DNA of 64,000 bases from Kuschelorhynchus macadamiae (GCA_030620095.1 JAUTXW010001621.1:186001-250000); one strand, 5' to 3'; counted from the first letter of the stretch, positions 23,201 through 36,114 are shown. Notes: generated by a model from the sequence alone, not told the origin. Made by a program: numbers and translations.

Positions 23201-23999
23201 TATTTAATTTTAGCTATAGTAATGCATCAAATGTCAATCAGTCAAGTCAAATGAACCACAAAAAAATTATAATCTTGAAAACTCTAGGCATTAAAGATTT
23301 ATTAATTGAATCTAACACCACTATTAATACCTCTTTGGTAATTTTGAAAATTCTATTAGAGAAGAGCTGAACAGATAATGCAACAGCTGGTCTTTCAAGT
23401 TTATTAAGCGAGGAAAATGAAATAATTATTCCCAATATTTGCCACTTGCTGGACGCAACTTTAGTTAGTAGAGCAATAAAAAGTAGTTACAAAATAGAAA
23501 AACAACTGGATTCAAATATTATAATAATTAATAAATAATTTTGTACAATCAGCAATAAGCGTTTTATTTACAATAGATTTTCCGTCATTATTAGAAAATA
23601 AAATTGATTTTGGGCAACAAATTTACAAATATTTAGTTAAACAAGTTTTTTATCTATAAATAAATGTTTGATATTTATACGTGAAGTAATTGTTAAACAC
23701 CTTTATTAATGTTAAAGTTTCAAAAATGTATTTAAACTAAGATTTATTAATTATTTCTAAATATATTTTACCTGTTAAAAACCTATATTAATAACCAATA
23801 ACTAATAAATTTATTTGAACTAACATTATTAATTATTACTAATTATGTTTATACCTGTTAATAAATAAAAAGTAACATTAAACTTAAATTTATTTGCTAG
23901 CTTCCAACAAACGATTGGGTTAAGGTGAATAAATATTTAATAAGCCATATGTCAATTAAGGATTGTGTTGTAGTAAACAAATTTAAAAACAATTATATA
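23201..23999. other. No gene seen; loose AT-rich tandem repeat
   Basis: About 23700-23900 repeats the theme TATTTAAACTAA...TTATTAATTATT...ACCTGTTAA two to three times at roughly 100-bp spacing, with much divergence. No coding was recognised. Confidence 0.5.
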
Positions 24000-24723
24000 C
24001 TTTTTTCCGTGGGAAGCCTGAAAAACTACTTATTAGATTGATTTCAAATTGTGTGCAAAAATTAAGGGTGATATAGAGATGAACTTTTAAAATTTTGATA
24101 CGAAGTCAAAATGGCGGCCAAATAAAATGTATAATTTTGTAATCGCTAAAAAAAATCAGCCTGTCAGGTTTTACATATCTTCAAGTTTTACCGTCCCTAG
24201 ATGCCAAAAGACATGTTTCCTCAATTCCGTCGGTCTGTCTGTCTGTCAGTTCGCGGCATAGCTAAAAAAACTATTATAATTTTTAATAATTTCAAATTTC
24301 GGTAAAAATTAATAGTCATATAGAGATTACCTGTTAAGATACTGGTAAAAATCCAATATGGTGGAACAAAATGGCGACCTAGTAAAATGTAAATTTAATT
24401 AATGTATCCAATTTACCTCAAATTTTGCATAACAATCAAGTGTTACATAGAAATGAACTGGTAACATTTTCGTACAAATCCAAGATGGCAAAACAACAAA
24501 TTTATTTTAAATTATGTGACGGGTAAAAACTGTTTGGTACCAATCCAATATGGTGGAACAAAATGGTGCCCAATAAAAAGGTGAAAAGACAGTAAATATG
24601 AGTTAATAAATTATTATGTGTGGAACTAAATTGGGTCATACGTCACTATTCCAATAAACGGAGAGATTCAAAAAGAGGGAAGTTCGGGTAAAGGAAATTT
24701 ACCGAAATCCGTGTAAAGTTCGA
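24000..24723 (-). repeat. Family F repeat, copy 2 (reverse orientation)
   Basis: The reverse complement of the F copy at 6875-9915: AAAATGGCGGCC monomer boundaries, the TCCCTAGATGCC and ACATGTTT tail, and CAGAC/GTCTG repeats near 24230. It also carries the outer segment with CTAAATTGGG and GAGGGAAGTTC that matches 6875-7010. Near 24580-24590 it preserves the unoccupied state of the PLE-A insertion site. Confidence 0.8.
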
Positions 24724-25206
24724 ACTAAAAACCCAGGTTTGCACGTATTAAAAAAAAGAAGTTGACGTGGGGGGACCGAAGACGAAAGGTGGCACCTAAT
24801 TAATATGCGAAGTCGTCTTGTAGAAGAGGAAAAGGTACAGGGTCTTTGATTATATTTACGTGGCTATCTGTAGCCTTTATTTTTAAAAATAAAAAAAAAT
24901 GTTTTATACAAAAATTGTAGTTTTTTCCCATATTCTATTTTGAGAATATTCAGTGAAATAATTACTCGTCGGTAAGAGTGGGGTAAACATAACCTATATA
25001 ATATTTTTTAAAATGAAACACCCTGTATATTATACGCTAAAACGAAAGACCTTTTTTTTCTGATTTCAAATATATATTTATAGTATTTGGATGAGCCATT
25101 TTTGAGATATTTTAATTTAAATTATTAATTTTTTGCAAACATTTTTTATAGTGACAAAGAAAACCGTAGAAACAACAAAATGATAACATTGTTTAGTTTT
25201 ACAAAT

Positions 25207-26320
25207 TTATACATTTTCTACATATCCTTCTTGATTTTCAATACATTTAATCAAGCTATTCCTTATTTTATTATTAATAGAAGCGGAAATAGAGTTCTGA
25301 TAATAATTATTTAGATTAAATATTTCACCTTCTGTTCTCTGTCTAAGAACGTTTAAATCTAGAGGCCTATTATAATAAATCCGGTTTTTTAAAAACCCCC
25401 ATAAAAAATGTCTAGAGGATTTAGGTCGGGACTGTTCGCTGGCCACCTTATAGTACCATGCCTACCGATCCAAATATCATAACGGTTCTTTAGATAATTT
25501 GTGACAGGCATGGTATTATGAGCTGAAGCGCCGCCTTGTTGCCAAATAAAACGGTTATATTGGCCAATTGGTAGATACTCCAAGAGATTTTCAATTTGAT
25601 TCTGAAGAAGATTGGCATATCCCTCCCCGTTTAAATTTCCGTTCAAAAATATTGGACCAATGATTTTGTTTCGATGTATCCCACACTAAACACTCAAAGA
25701 CCTACGCCCCTGAATCTTAACCGCCCGAATTTGGTGAGGGTTTTCTCTAGACCAATAATGTTTGTTCTTCCTATTAAACCTTCCTGCTGTAGTGAAGGAA
25801 GACTCGTCGGTGAACAGGATATTATTGAAAAACTCAGGAGCCTGCTGCAGAAGCCTACCCATTTCCAAAGCATACGCCAATCGGTCCCTCATGTTTTGCT
25901 CGGAAAGATTCTGGACAGGCATATATTTAAAAGGATGAAACTTGTAAAATTTTAAGGTCCAATAAATTTTGTAATCTGTTTTATTTAGTTCAGCTGCCGT
26001 ACCCGAGACTGATCGTTCAGGATTTTCTAAAATTATAATAAACGTAGGTAGTGCTAATCCAATAGAAAAAGAGTAAGGAGTATTACCTTGAAAAAAGAGT
26101 AGTATATTTAAATCTTCGTTTTTATCTCGCGCTACAGGTCTTTTCTTTCTTATTTTTTTTTCCTCTCGCTAAACTTCCTTACTGTGTATTTAATGGTGTC
26201 TATGGATGGTACCTCTTGTTGAGGATATAATAATTGATATTCCCTTTGCACTATCCTCGAATTATTATTATTCGCATAATAAAGCTGGACAATAGCGAGT
26301 TTTTGTTCTTCTGAATAGCC
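25207..26320 (-). pseudogene. Tc1/mariner-like transposase, broken, second catalytic Asp replaced
   Basis: The minus-strand N-terminus near 26320-26170 reads YSEEQKLAIVQLYYANN and REYQLLYPQ, like the helix-turn-helix (DUF4817-type) N-terminus of insect mariner-like transposases. The catalytic core follows at 25922-25686 with FFNNILFTDESSFTTAG (first Asp) and HYWSRENPH. The next piece, 25646-25389, carries IWQQGGASAHN, where the family has a QQDGAPAHN-like block, so the second catalytic Asp is Gly here. Then WPANSPDLNPLD follows. The C-terminal piece is 25446-25207 in another frame. Frameshifts and the missing Asp make it inactive. Confidence 0.87.
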
Positions 26321-26521
26321 TATATCAGCAAGAAAGCAACAAATATGTATTATTTTCAGTAATTCAAAATGAGAAACGTCAACTTTTCACGATATTAAGA
26401 CGTCAAATTTATGAGCCCAAACATTTTATTGTTTCTATGGTTTTCTTTGTCACTATAAAAAATGTTTGCAAAAAATTAATAATTTAAATTAAAATATCTC
26501 AAAAATGGCTCATGCAGATAC

Positions 26522-26526
<5 letters not shown>

Positions 26527-26572
<46 letters not shown>
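26527..26572. repeat. (TA)n tract expanded inside the right mariner TIR
   Basis: The matching position in the left TIR (about 25068-25082) has only a short AAATATATATTTATAG seed. Confidence 0.93.
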
Positions 26573-26579
<7 letters not shown>

Positions 26580-26803
26580 AGATCAAAAAAAAAGGTCTTT
26601 CGTTTTAGCGTTTAATATTCAGGGTGTTCCATTTAAAAAAATATAGGTTATGTTTACTCCACTCTTGCCGACGAGTAATTATTTCATTGAATATTCTCAA
26701 AATAGAATATGAGAAAAAAACTACAATTTTTGTATAAAACATTTTTTTCTATTTTTAAAAATAAAGGCTACAGATAGCCACGTAAATATAATCAAAGACC
26801 CCG

Positions 26804-27546
26804 TACAATGAAAAAGTTAATTTAATTTCGATCTATCTTTTCAAACAAAGCAAGGAAAAAATAAAAAACATTTTGGAAAATTTCAGTTTCTTTTCAAACA
26901 TTTTCAAAACCAAACAATTTTGGTCCCCCAATTGCGCAACTTAGCTTCCATTTAACCGACTTGGTAGCACTTACGGTGTCCGAAATCCTAATGATTATAA
27001 ATTACATAGGTACTTACAAAGTTCTATTATGTAGAAAGGAATCTATAATGCGTTTTTTCTAATAGGTACTTCGACTCTTTATGATAAATTATTTTAAAAG
27101 TATTTTATTTAGTATGTCGGTGAAAGTATACAGCTGTCCGTTATAAAAGCAAATAGCGCGAGTGCATCCTCTTTATTTCCATTTAATGGAAGTCCGTAAT
27201 TTATTCCGGTAGGTTAGCAGTAATAGCATACATTTGGCAGTTAACCTGGTGGTAGGTATTTACAATTTAATGACGTACCCGTATAAATCGAGAAGCAATG
27301 CTCCACAGAACGCGTATCTACCAGCATAGTATTTATACGAAATCACTTCCGCGATGTCCAATAAATAATAATAAAGTCTAGGTGCTACAACAGTTTATTA
27401 GTTTGATAAATAACTTTTCTGCATTCACCAAGCTTAGATTATTGCTTTTTTCCATTCACAACAACTCAACGATGATTAAGAGCTTCTGAAAACCAGCAAT
27501 CCGAGGAAGGGGATAAGCCGAAGTACGTTATAAAGAGTAAACCGTG

Positions 27547-27548
<2 letters not shown>
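26804..27548. other. No gene seen
   Basis: Unique-looking AT-rich sequence. Near 27496-27525 the text CCGAGGAAGGGGATAAGCCG followed by AAGTACG is loosely like the PLE end motif, but too diverged to call. Confidence 0.5.

Positions 27549-27602
<54 letters not shown>
27549..27602. repeat. (TA)n microsatellite bordering PLE-C copy 1
   Basis: TA tract of about 54 bp, followed by a short (TG)n-like stretch and then the PLE terminus. Confidence 0.96.
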
Positions 27603-27610
<8 letters not shown>

Positions 27611-29664
27611 ATGTGTGTTGATTCTTAGTCCTTCACGGATGGAAAAATACAATGTGTTTTCATTCCGGGTGTACATCCATTCACTACTGTCGTTCTGAAA
27701 AGAACAGTTTTGCTGACGTTTCGCCAAAATCACATTTGGCATTTTCGAAGCTTTCTTTCTCGCGTCCGAATAGAGACTGAAGTGTTGGTGACTGCGACGC
27801 TTCCTTTTATACCCCCACCCGGGGCCGAAGGTTATATCTGTGCGGCCGTTGGTCGTTATTTATGTTTTCAGGATGGTGGTGTTGTTGTCGCGCTAATTTC
27901 ACTTGAGTTTTTGCGATTTTAGAATTGTCGATTATTGTTTTCCATACTGTTTGTAGTTTTAATGATTCGGCCCTTTTATTCAAATCACCTTGTTTTTCAA
28001 TTGCTATGGCTTCCCGGATTATTCTGGTCTTATAATGTTCTATATTGGCGATCTCTCTACACCCATCGAAATTTATTTTATGGGATGAAGTTGTTTGTTT
28101 CTGATGCTGAGTTTACGCTCTTCCACTCTCGCTGATATTCGCCTGTTAGTTTGCCCCACGTTCAACTTTTCACAGTCCTGGCACGGAATACTGTATACTC
28201 CGTGGTTTTCAAGTTTGATTTTATCTATTGGGTTTCCAAGTAGTTTACTTATAGTTGTTTGTGACTTGTGTATTGTTTGTATGTTGTGTTTCCTAAGAAT
28301 TCTTCCGATTCTGTCTGTTGTGCCTTTTACATATGGTAAGACTACTTGTTGCTTTCCCGGTTCATAATTTTTGTTGTTCGTTGTTCGGGAATCCTGTGCA
28401 TTAATAGCTTTCTCTATGGTGCGATTTGTGTAGCCATTTTTCTTTAAAGCACTAGATATTATTTTAAGTTCGTTTTGTCTCGTCTGTGTTTCAATTAATC
28501 GCACGGATCTGGATATTAGGGTATTTGCCACAGCTTGAATTTGTGCTGGGTGATGATGTGATCTTGCATTTAAACATCTGTCTGTACGTGTTGGTTTTTT
28601 GTACACGGTGTATTTGAAATGTCCGTTATGCAGTTTTGTGACCAGAACATCTAAAAATGGTAGTTTGTTATTTTCCTCTAACCCTAGAGTAAATTGTATT
28701 CTGGGGTGGATTGAATGTACGTGAGTCAAAAATTTTTCGAGCTCTGCATGGCCATGTTGCCATATAATAAATATGTCATCCACATAACGAATCCGTAATT
28801 TGGGCTTTAAACTTGCTTTCTCAAGAGCTTCTTTCTCGAAGTATATCATAAATAAATTCGCGACTAGCTGATTGCGAGAACCACATTGGGGCACCATCTA
28901 TTTGTTTTGACCATTGAATGAAAAATAAGTATTTTTAAGGCCGTTGAATGAAAAATAAGTATTTTTAAGGCAATGCTCCGAGAGTTGTATTATATGTGCC
29001 TGGAAATCATTTGCCCGTTGAATGAAAAATAAGTATTTTTAAGGCAATGCTCCGAGAGTTGTATTATATGTGCCTGGAAATCCTCGTTCATAGCAATCTT
29101 GTCCAATACTTCGTCGATGGGAATACTGGGATATAACGATTTGACATCTAGGCTTGCTATGATATCGTCTTTTTCAAGAACGATGTCTCGTATAATTCGA
29201 GTGAAATGCTCCGAGTTTTTTACAAATGAATCAGCTTTTTCTACGGCTGGTTGCATAATTTCAGAAAGATATTTCTCCAGTTTTTGTAGCGGCGAATTAA
29301 CAGCACTAATAATCGGTCTGATGGGCGCCCCTGGTTTATGTATTTTTGGTAAACCATAGAGTTTAGCACTGCTCGATTTTTCCTAAATTCTAATCTAAAA
29401 TCGAAAAAGCTCAAGCGAAATTAGCGCGACAACAACAGCACCATCCGAAAAACATAAATAACGACCAACGGCCGCGCAGATATAACCTTCAGCCCCGGGT
29501 GGGGGTATAAAAGGAAGCGTCGCAGTCACCAACACTTCAGTCTCTATTCGGATGCGAGAAAGAAATCTTCGAAAATGCCAAATATGATTTTGGCGAAACG
29601 TCAGCAAAATTGTTCTTTTCAGAACGACAGTAGTGAACGGATGTACACCCGGAATGAAAACACA
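27603..29664 (-). mobile_element. Penelope-like element, family C copy 1
   Basis: Flanked by inverted repeats of exactly 270 bp (27653-27922 against 29395-29664) with only scattered mismatches. This is the PLE pattern of an inverted terminal copy placed upstream of a truncated gene. The hammerhead-like GAAACGTC motif occurs in both arms (27748-27715 minus; about 29569-29602 plus). A second copy of the family lies at 38820-40064. Confidence 0.9.
28073..29375 (-). pseudogene. PLE-C RT with GIY-YIG, 5'-truncated and locally duplicated
   Basis: Minus strand: YGLPKIHKPGAPIRPI-like text near 29345-29300, then IASLDVKSLYPSIPID (29171-29120), a short break, and 28897-28073 as one 274-residue frame. 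That frame has NLFMIYFEKEAL, RYVDDIFIIW (the YVDD box, about residues 37-46), a PFLDVLVTK block, YKKPTRTDRCLNA, a linker, and NHGVYSIPCQDC with VGQTNRRI, the start of the GIY-YIG domain. The frame is lost near 28090, where the 39007-39396 copy reads on. Between 28897 and 28990 the RT is interrupted by three copies of a short segment (28914, 28944, 29018). Confidence 0.87.
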
Positions 29665-29737
29665 TCTTTCTTTTTTTTGTGGTGAATCGAATATATATTT
29701 AACTGTTTTTTGGTATTTTTAAAGTAGAATTAGTCTC

Positions 29738-29941
29738 ATGGAAATTAAACAAAGTAAGAAGGATAATTATAAATACTGCATAGTTCCGAGTTTTAAAAAG
29801 ATGACTGGTCCTACCCCTGATAAACTCTTTATTACTTTGCCGAGAAATGTAATGGCAAGAAAGCTGTGGCAGCAAGCTATGCGAAGGACAGAATTTGTAA
29901 GAGCAATAAGTTAACAAATACTGCTGTGAGGATCATTTCAA
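29738..29941 (+). pseudogene. THAP-domain exon, broken
   Basis: The plus-strand frame from ATG at 29738 reads MEIKQSKKDNYKYCIVPSF, then DKLFITLPRNVMARKLWQQA and MRRTEFVR. After a frameshift near 29905 it reads KYCCEDHFNV. This follows the THAP zinc finger (C2CH): first Cys, LP-N, W, then C-EDHF, with the usual second Cys apparently replaced by Phe. The segment stops at a good donor, GTAAGT (29942), directly after DHFN, where insect THAP genes commonly have an intron. THAP domains bind DNA and occur in host factors and in P-element-like transposases. Which of these this was is unknown. The frameshift, an in-frame TAA and the missing Cys make it a pseudogene. Confidence 0.68.
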
Positions 29942-30901
29942 TGTAAGTTTTTTTGCACGTTTTTAATTTTTACTTGACTCTAGAAAGTCTTGAAAATAAT
30001 AAGAATTGTTCTTTTCAAGAAAGGGGAAGAAAGCTAATTGACTGAAATTTTCAGGGAATACAATACTATACTATATACTATATACTATTCAGTGACAATG
30101 CAATTAAAATTAAAGGCTACTATTAGCTTGTTTTTTTTCTACCATTATTTTTTTATTGTTGTTCATATCTATACTAATATTCACTCACTCATTCATCACG
30201 ATGCTGCTCAAACCGCTTGAAGTAGAAAGCTGAAGTTGATTTCAGGGTATAGATATTCGATAAGAAGAGATTCTTAGAAACTCTAATTCCAAGGAGGTGA
30301 AATCAGCCCTTAAATATTACAATATTTTTTTTATTTGAATTTTTCGGAAAAACGCTTGAACACGTGTGTTTTATTTTATTTATTTATATATTTATAAATT
30401 TTTAAAAATTTATACAATATATATATTTGATTTTAGCTTGAAGAAGATCTGGTTAATTACATGTACTATAAGGTGATGCCCTATCAAACACAAAAACACT
30501 GATTTATTATCCACTACACCAATTTATTTAATACGCATACTGTCGGCCTTTCGGATGCAATGACGTCACATATTAATTTCCGCAGCTGAATATATTTTTA
30601 ACTTTGAAGAAGCATAACTTTTTTAATATTTATTTGAATGAGGTGATCTTTTTATACAGTTTTTTGGTATGTGATACTTCATGAAACTGTGAGAACATAT
30701 GATTTTTGGAATTTTACTTAACGAGCCTATTCTGAGTGAATTTTCAAAAGTTATAAAGTATAATATTGGTACATTTTTACTACTAAAATTTTGACATTAT
30801 TTGACAAGAAATAAACTATTTTTTTTTCTACCAAATAATGACAGAAATAAATTAAATATGTCAAATGCATAATATAAAAAAGAAAGGTATGTTCAATTTT
30901 T
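29942..30901. other. No gene seen
   Basis: Contains ATCTATACTAATATTCACTC at 30166-30185, which resembles common Helitron-like or SINE-like starts in insects, but no terminus or hairpin was found to confirm it. Confidence 0.4.
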
Positions 30902-31379
30902 CTAAACTAGATAATACGTTACACAGTATATGGAACAAAATATTGGAGGTAATTTAAAAAATAAATATTTATGATTTTTAATGAATTATTCCTCCCCTAA
31001 ATTTGAAATACAAGGATAAATGGAATTTAAGTTTTCAATATCGGTCCAAAATGAATTTTTCTTTATGTATTTAAGACATTTCTAAAAAAATCCTTTTGCT
31101 AGTGTTGTGTTCAGTGTGAAAAATTTTTGTTTTAATAGTCATTATAGATACGGAACACATATGCAATTTTAACGAAACAAAAATTTTACACACTGAACAT
31201 ACCACTAGCAAAAGGTATTTTTTAGAAATGAATGGATAAAGAAAAGTTCATAATGAACACAAAAACCGATTATCTTAAGTTCCATTTATTCTTTTATTTT
31301 AAATTTATTTAAATATTTCTTTTTCAAATTACCTCCAAAATTTAGTTCCATGTACTGTATAACGCATTATCTAGTTTTG
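30902..31379. mobile_element. Foldback/MITE element with arms of about 230 bp
   Basis: The left arm from CTAAACTAGATAAT to about 31130 is the inverted match of the right arm, about 31155 to ATTATCTAGTTTTGA. The shared blocks include GGAGGTAATTT, CTTTTGCTAGTG and TGTTCAGTGTG. The spacer is only about 20-25 bp, so nearly the whole element is a hairpin. There is no coding. It lies a few bases from the (TA)n that starts the large palindrome. Confidence 0.85.
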
Positions 31380-31380
31380 A

Positions 31381-31434
<54 letters not shown>

Positions 31435-31436
<2 letters not shown>

Positions 31437-33291
31437 AAAGTGAAAAATTCTTGGGTTTAGGTTCGAATTAAATACCAAACTTTTAATTTTTCATTTATTT
31501 GACGTTTCGCCCTGTAATTTAGCGCATCTTCAGAAAAAATGTTTTGATGCTAAAATTATAAAAATACAGACATTAATATTTAAGAGATACACTATATATA
31601 AAAGAATATTACCACGTTAAAATATATTTAAAGTCAACGCTATAAAAGTACAAACCTTGAAATAAGCAGACATTTATTGACAGATTTGTTTATGCTGCCA
31701 GAACTTGTATTAGAGCAGTAATGAAATATTTATCATTTGTATTTCTTTTTTCTCTCGTAAAAGAAACGGAACGCTTTTTTGTTGTTTTATATTGAATACC
31801 GTTTAAGTGTGGGAGTTAATATAAAATTGAAATTAAGGTGTCACATTAATAAATTTATATACATATGGCGTAAATTATTTATGTCGGTTCTGTCATTCAT
31901 GGAGTTTTTTTCTCTAGTAATTTCTATCATTTCTTTGATGGCTAATTTATTATAATTAGAGTCTTTAGCTACTATTTTGGTGTTTTCATAGTTGATGTTG
32001 CGTTTTTCGGTTTGTATGTGTTTGTTTAATGCTGTGTGGCATTCTTTGTGTATTTATGTCCTTTTATTCTATTTTCCAGAAGCTGACTTCTCATTCCGAT
32101 GTATTTTTTTGGACAATTAGTGCATGGTATTTAATACACTATGTTAGATTGTTTTTTTAGGGAACTTTGCTTTTTAGTTTTGTAAAAATTTTGTTGATTA
32201 AGTTGTGTGATTTATCATCATCATACATTTAAGAGTGTATTTGATTTTTTGTGAAAGTCCCTCTGTATAGGGGAGGGCAACATATTTTGTATCTTCTAAT
32301 GGAGTACGGTTATTCTTATAACGAGACGTGTTGTATAACTTGTGTGTGCGTTGTTTAATTATTCTGTTAATGTGTTGCTCTGGGAAATGATTTTTAAGCA
32401 ACACGTTTTTTACTTTTTTTAGAGTCTCTTTTCTGTATTCTGGTGATGTTAACTGTAAGACTCGATCAGCTAAACCGGTTATTACACTTAATTTTTGATT
32501 TTTTGAATGATTTGAATTATAATTCAGATATCTCTCAGACCAAGTATCTTTTGTGTACCATTTTGTTTGAATTTTGTTGTTGTTCTTTATGAGGGTCGTA
32601 TCTAAAAAGTGTATTTGATTATTTTGCTCTACCGCATACGTGAATTGTGGTTTGTGGTGAAAGCTGTTGAATTCATGTATAGTTTCATTTAGTTTATTAT
32701 TTGGAATTGCTATTAAACAATCGTCAACATATCTTTTAAAGAATATAAATGAAAATTTAGTTTAGCTAAAACTTTTTCTTCCAAGTAGTCCATTACTAAC
32801 TGTGCCATTGTTGAAGAAATTGGACAACCCATTGCGCAGCCATCAATTTGTTGGTAGAATTTTTCTTTATATTGAAAATAATTTGTTGATAATGTGATTT
32901 TAATAATTTCTATAAACTCTTCCAATGATAATTGTGTATGATATTTTAACAGGTTCCTTTTTTCTTCAATAATAATAGGTATAAGTTCATTAGGTATGTT
33001 TGTATACAAGGAAGTCACATCCAGAGATATTATGATGTGATTATCTGGTATGACTACTGAATCTACAAAATTTTTGAAAGTAAAAGAGTCTTTAATGTAG
33101 AAGTCGTTTAGACCGGTAATATTGGAAATGCAATTTGACAGATATTTTGGCAAATAATAAAACGGAGATTTAGTACTTGAAACGATAGGTCTTATTGGAA
33201 GATTTGGTTTATGCAATTTTGGCAAACCGTAAATTTTTGGAGCTACGGCATTATGAATAATTAATTTTTTTGCTTCAATTTCTGTAAACAT
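31435..33291 (-). pseudogene. PLE family B RT/GIY-YIG, left arm outer copy
   Basis: The minus strand from 33291 starts MFTEIEAKKLIIHN and gives PKIYGLPKLHKP, IISLDVTSLYTNIP, DGCAMGCPISSTMAQLVMDY and, after a frameshift near 32750, FFKRYVDDCLIAIPN. The coding then continues through WSERYLNYNSNHSKNQKLS to FPEQHINRII and LPYTEGLSQKI (to 32198). A degraded GIY-YIG part follows (CTNCPKKYIGMRSQLLENRI, about 32130-32070). A 3' end with the CTGAAGA...GAAACGTC motif lies at 31533-31501. The order of domains is that of Penelope-like elements. One frameshift and the broken GIY motif disable it. Confidence 0.87.
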
Positions 33292-33586
33292 TTTTTATTT
33301 AGTAAACGTTTTATGGTTTAGTTGTTTTTGTTTTGATAGATGTTAGTGGAATCATTTTTAAGTTCTTTGTATATATTTTAATCATTTAAAAGTCCTTCCA
33401 TTTTGGTTTCGTATTCTATTGTGTTCATTATAACAGTTTTGTTGCTTTTATCCGTTTTAAAATTGTAATTTGGGGATTGTGTTTTATAAAGTGTTCTGTT
33501 TTATTAATTTGCTTATTAATTTTAATTTAAAGATCGTTTGTTTTAATTTTTTTATGTCTAAGTTTCATTTTATTATTTCAATTTCT

Positions 33587-34260
33587 TCAACAATGGCACA
33601 GTTAGTAATGGAGTACTTGGAAGAAAAAGTTTTAGCTAAACTAAATTTTCAACCTATATTCTTTAAAAGATATGTTGACGATTGTTTAATAGCAATTCCA
33701 AATAATAAACTAAATGAAACTAAACATGAATTCAACAGCTTTCACCACAAACTACAATTCACATATGAGGTAGAGCAACATAATCAAAAAAACTTTTTAA
33801 ATATGACCCTCATAAAGAACAACAACAAAATTCAAACAAAATGGTACACAAAAGATACTTGGTCTGAGAGATATCTGAATTATAATTCAAATCATTCAAA
33901 AAATCAAAAATTAAGTGTAATAACTGGTTCAGCTGATCGAGCCTTACAGTTAACATCACCAGAACACAGAAAAAAAACTCTAAAAAAAGTAAAAAACGTA
34001 TTACTAAAAAATCATTTCCCAGAGCAACACAACATCAACTATGAAAACACCAAAATACTAGCTAAAGACTATGATGATGAGAAATGATAGAAATTACTAG
34101 AGAAAAAAACTCCATGAATGACAGAACCGACATAAATAATTTACGCCATATGTATATAAATTTATTAATGTGACACCTTAATTTCAATTTTATATCCCAC
34201 CCTTAAACGTTATTCAACATAAAACGACAAAAAAGCGTTCTATTTCTTTTACGAGAGAAA
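33587..34260 (+). pseudogene. PLE family B fragment, left arm inner copy (inverted)
   Basis: The plus strand from 33587 reads SSTMAQLVMEYLEEKVLAKL, FFKRYVDDCLIAIPN and onward to NVLLKNHFPEQH. It then jumps directly to NINYENTKILAKD, omitting the sequence that encodes the RT tail and GIY-YIG start in the outer copy. The jump is a clean internal deletion of several hundred bases. A degraded 3' end follows to about 34260. It is a truncated inverted copy relative to the neighbour at 31435-33291. Confidence 0.85.
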
Positions 34261-34319
34261 CCCAACAATTTTCCACTTTTGTATACAATAACGGTTCAAG
34301 AAAACACAAGATTATTATA

Positions 34320-35380
<1,061 letters not shown>

Positions 35381-35440
35381 TATAATAATCTTGTGTTTTC
35401 TTGAACCGTTATTGTATACAAAAGTGGAAAATTGTTGGGT

Positions 35441-36114
35441 TTCTCTCGTAAAAGAAATAGAACGCTTTTTTGTCGTTTTATGTTGAATAACGTTTAAGGG
35501 TGGGATATAAAATTGAAATTAAGGTGTCACATTAATAAATTTATATACATATGGCGTAAATTATTTATGTCGGTTCTGTCATTCATGGAGTTTTTTTCTC
35601 TAGTAATTTCTATCATTTCTCATCATCATAGTCTTTAGCTAGTATTTTGGTGTTTTCATAGTTGATGTTGTGTTGCTCTGGGAAATGATTTTTTAGTAAT
35701 ACGTTTTTTACTTTTTTTAGAGTTTTTTTTCTGTATTCTGGTGATGTTAACTGTAAGGCTCGATCAGCTGAACCAGTTATTACACTTAATTTTTGATTTT
35801 TTGAATGATTTGAATTATAATTCAGATATCTCTCAGACCAAGTATCTTTTGTGTACCATTTTGTTTGAATTTTGTTGTTGTTCTTTATGAGGGTCATATT
35901 TAAAAAGTTTTTTTGATTATGTTGCTCTACCTCATATGTGAATTGTAGTTTGTGGTGAAAGCTGTTGAATTCATGTATAGTTTCATTTAGTTTATTATTT
36001 GGAATTGCTATTAAACAATCGTCAACATATCTTTTAAAGAATATAGGTCGAAAATTTAGTTTAGCTAAAACTTTTTCTTCCAAGTACTCCATTACTAACT
36101 GTTCCATTGTTGAA
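35441..36114 (-). pseudogene. PLE family B fragment, right arm inner copy
   Basis: Mirror of 33587-34260. The minus strand carries the same RT piece with the same FPEQH/NINYENTKI deletion junction, so the deletion predates the inverted duplication. It differs from the left copy by a few residues (TMEQ for TMAQ, FRPI for FQPI, NETIHE for NETKHE). Confidence 0.85.

Larger units (their letters stand above)
24838..26803 (-). mobile_element. Tc1/mariner-superfamily transposon with long TIRs
   Basis: Flanked by TA on both sides (24836-24837 and 26804-26805). The ends read CAGGGTCTTTGAT and, in reverse complement, CGGGGTCTTTGAT. The inverted repeats are unusually long. The left arm 24838-about 25182 pairs with about 26418-26803, and the right arm is longer because a (TA)n tract has grown in it at 26527-26572. 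The transposase is on the minus strand. Confidence 0.92.

Noticed and set aside
27710..27922. 70-codon frame with a near-identical twin at 29395-29607
   Set aside because: The two frames are the inverted terminal repeats of PLE-C copy 1. The similarity comes from the repeat, not from a protein.
30166..30200. Helitron 5' end
   Set aside because: Only a short resemblance to a common ATCTATACTAATATT start. No CTRR end or terminal hairpin found.
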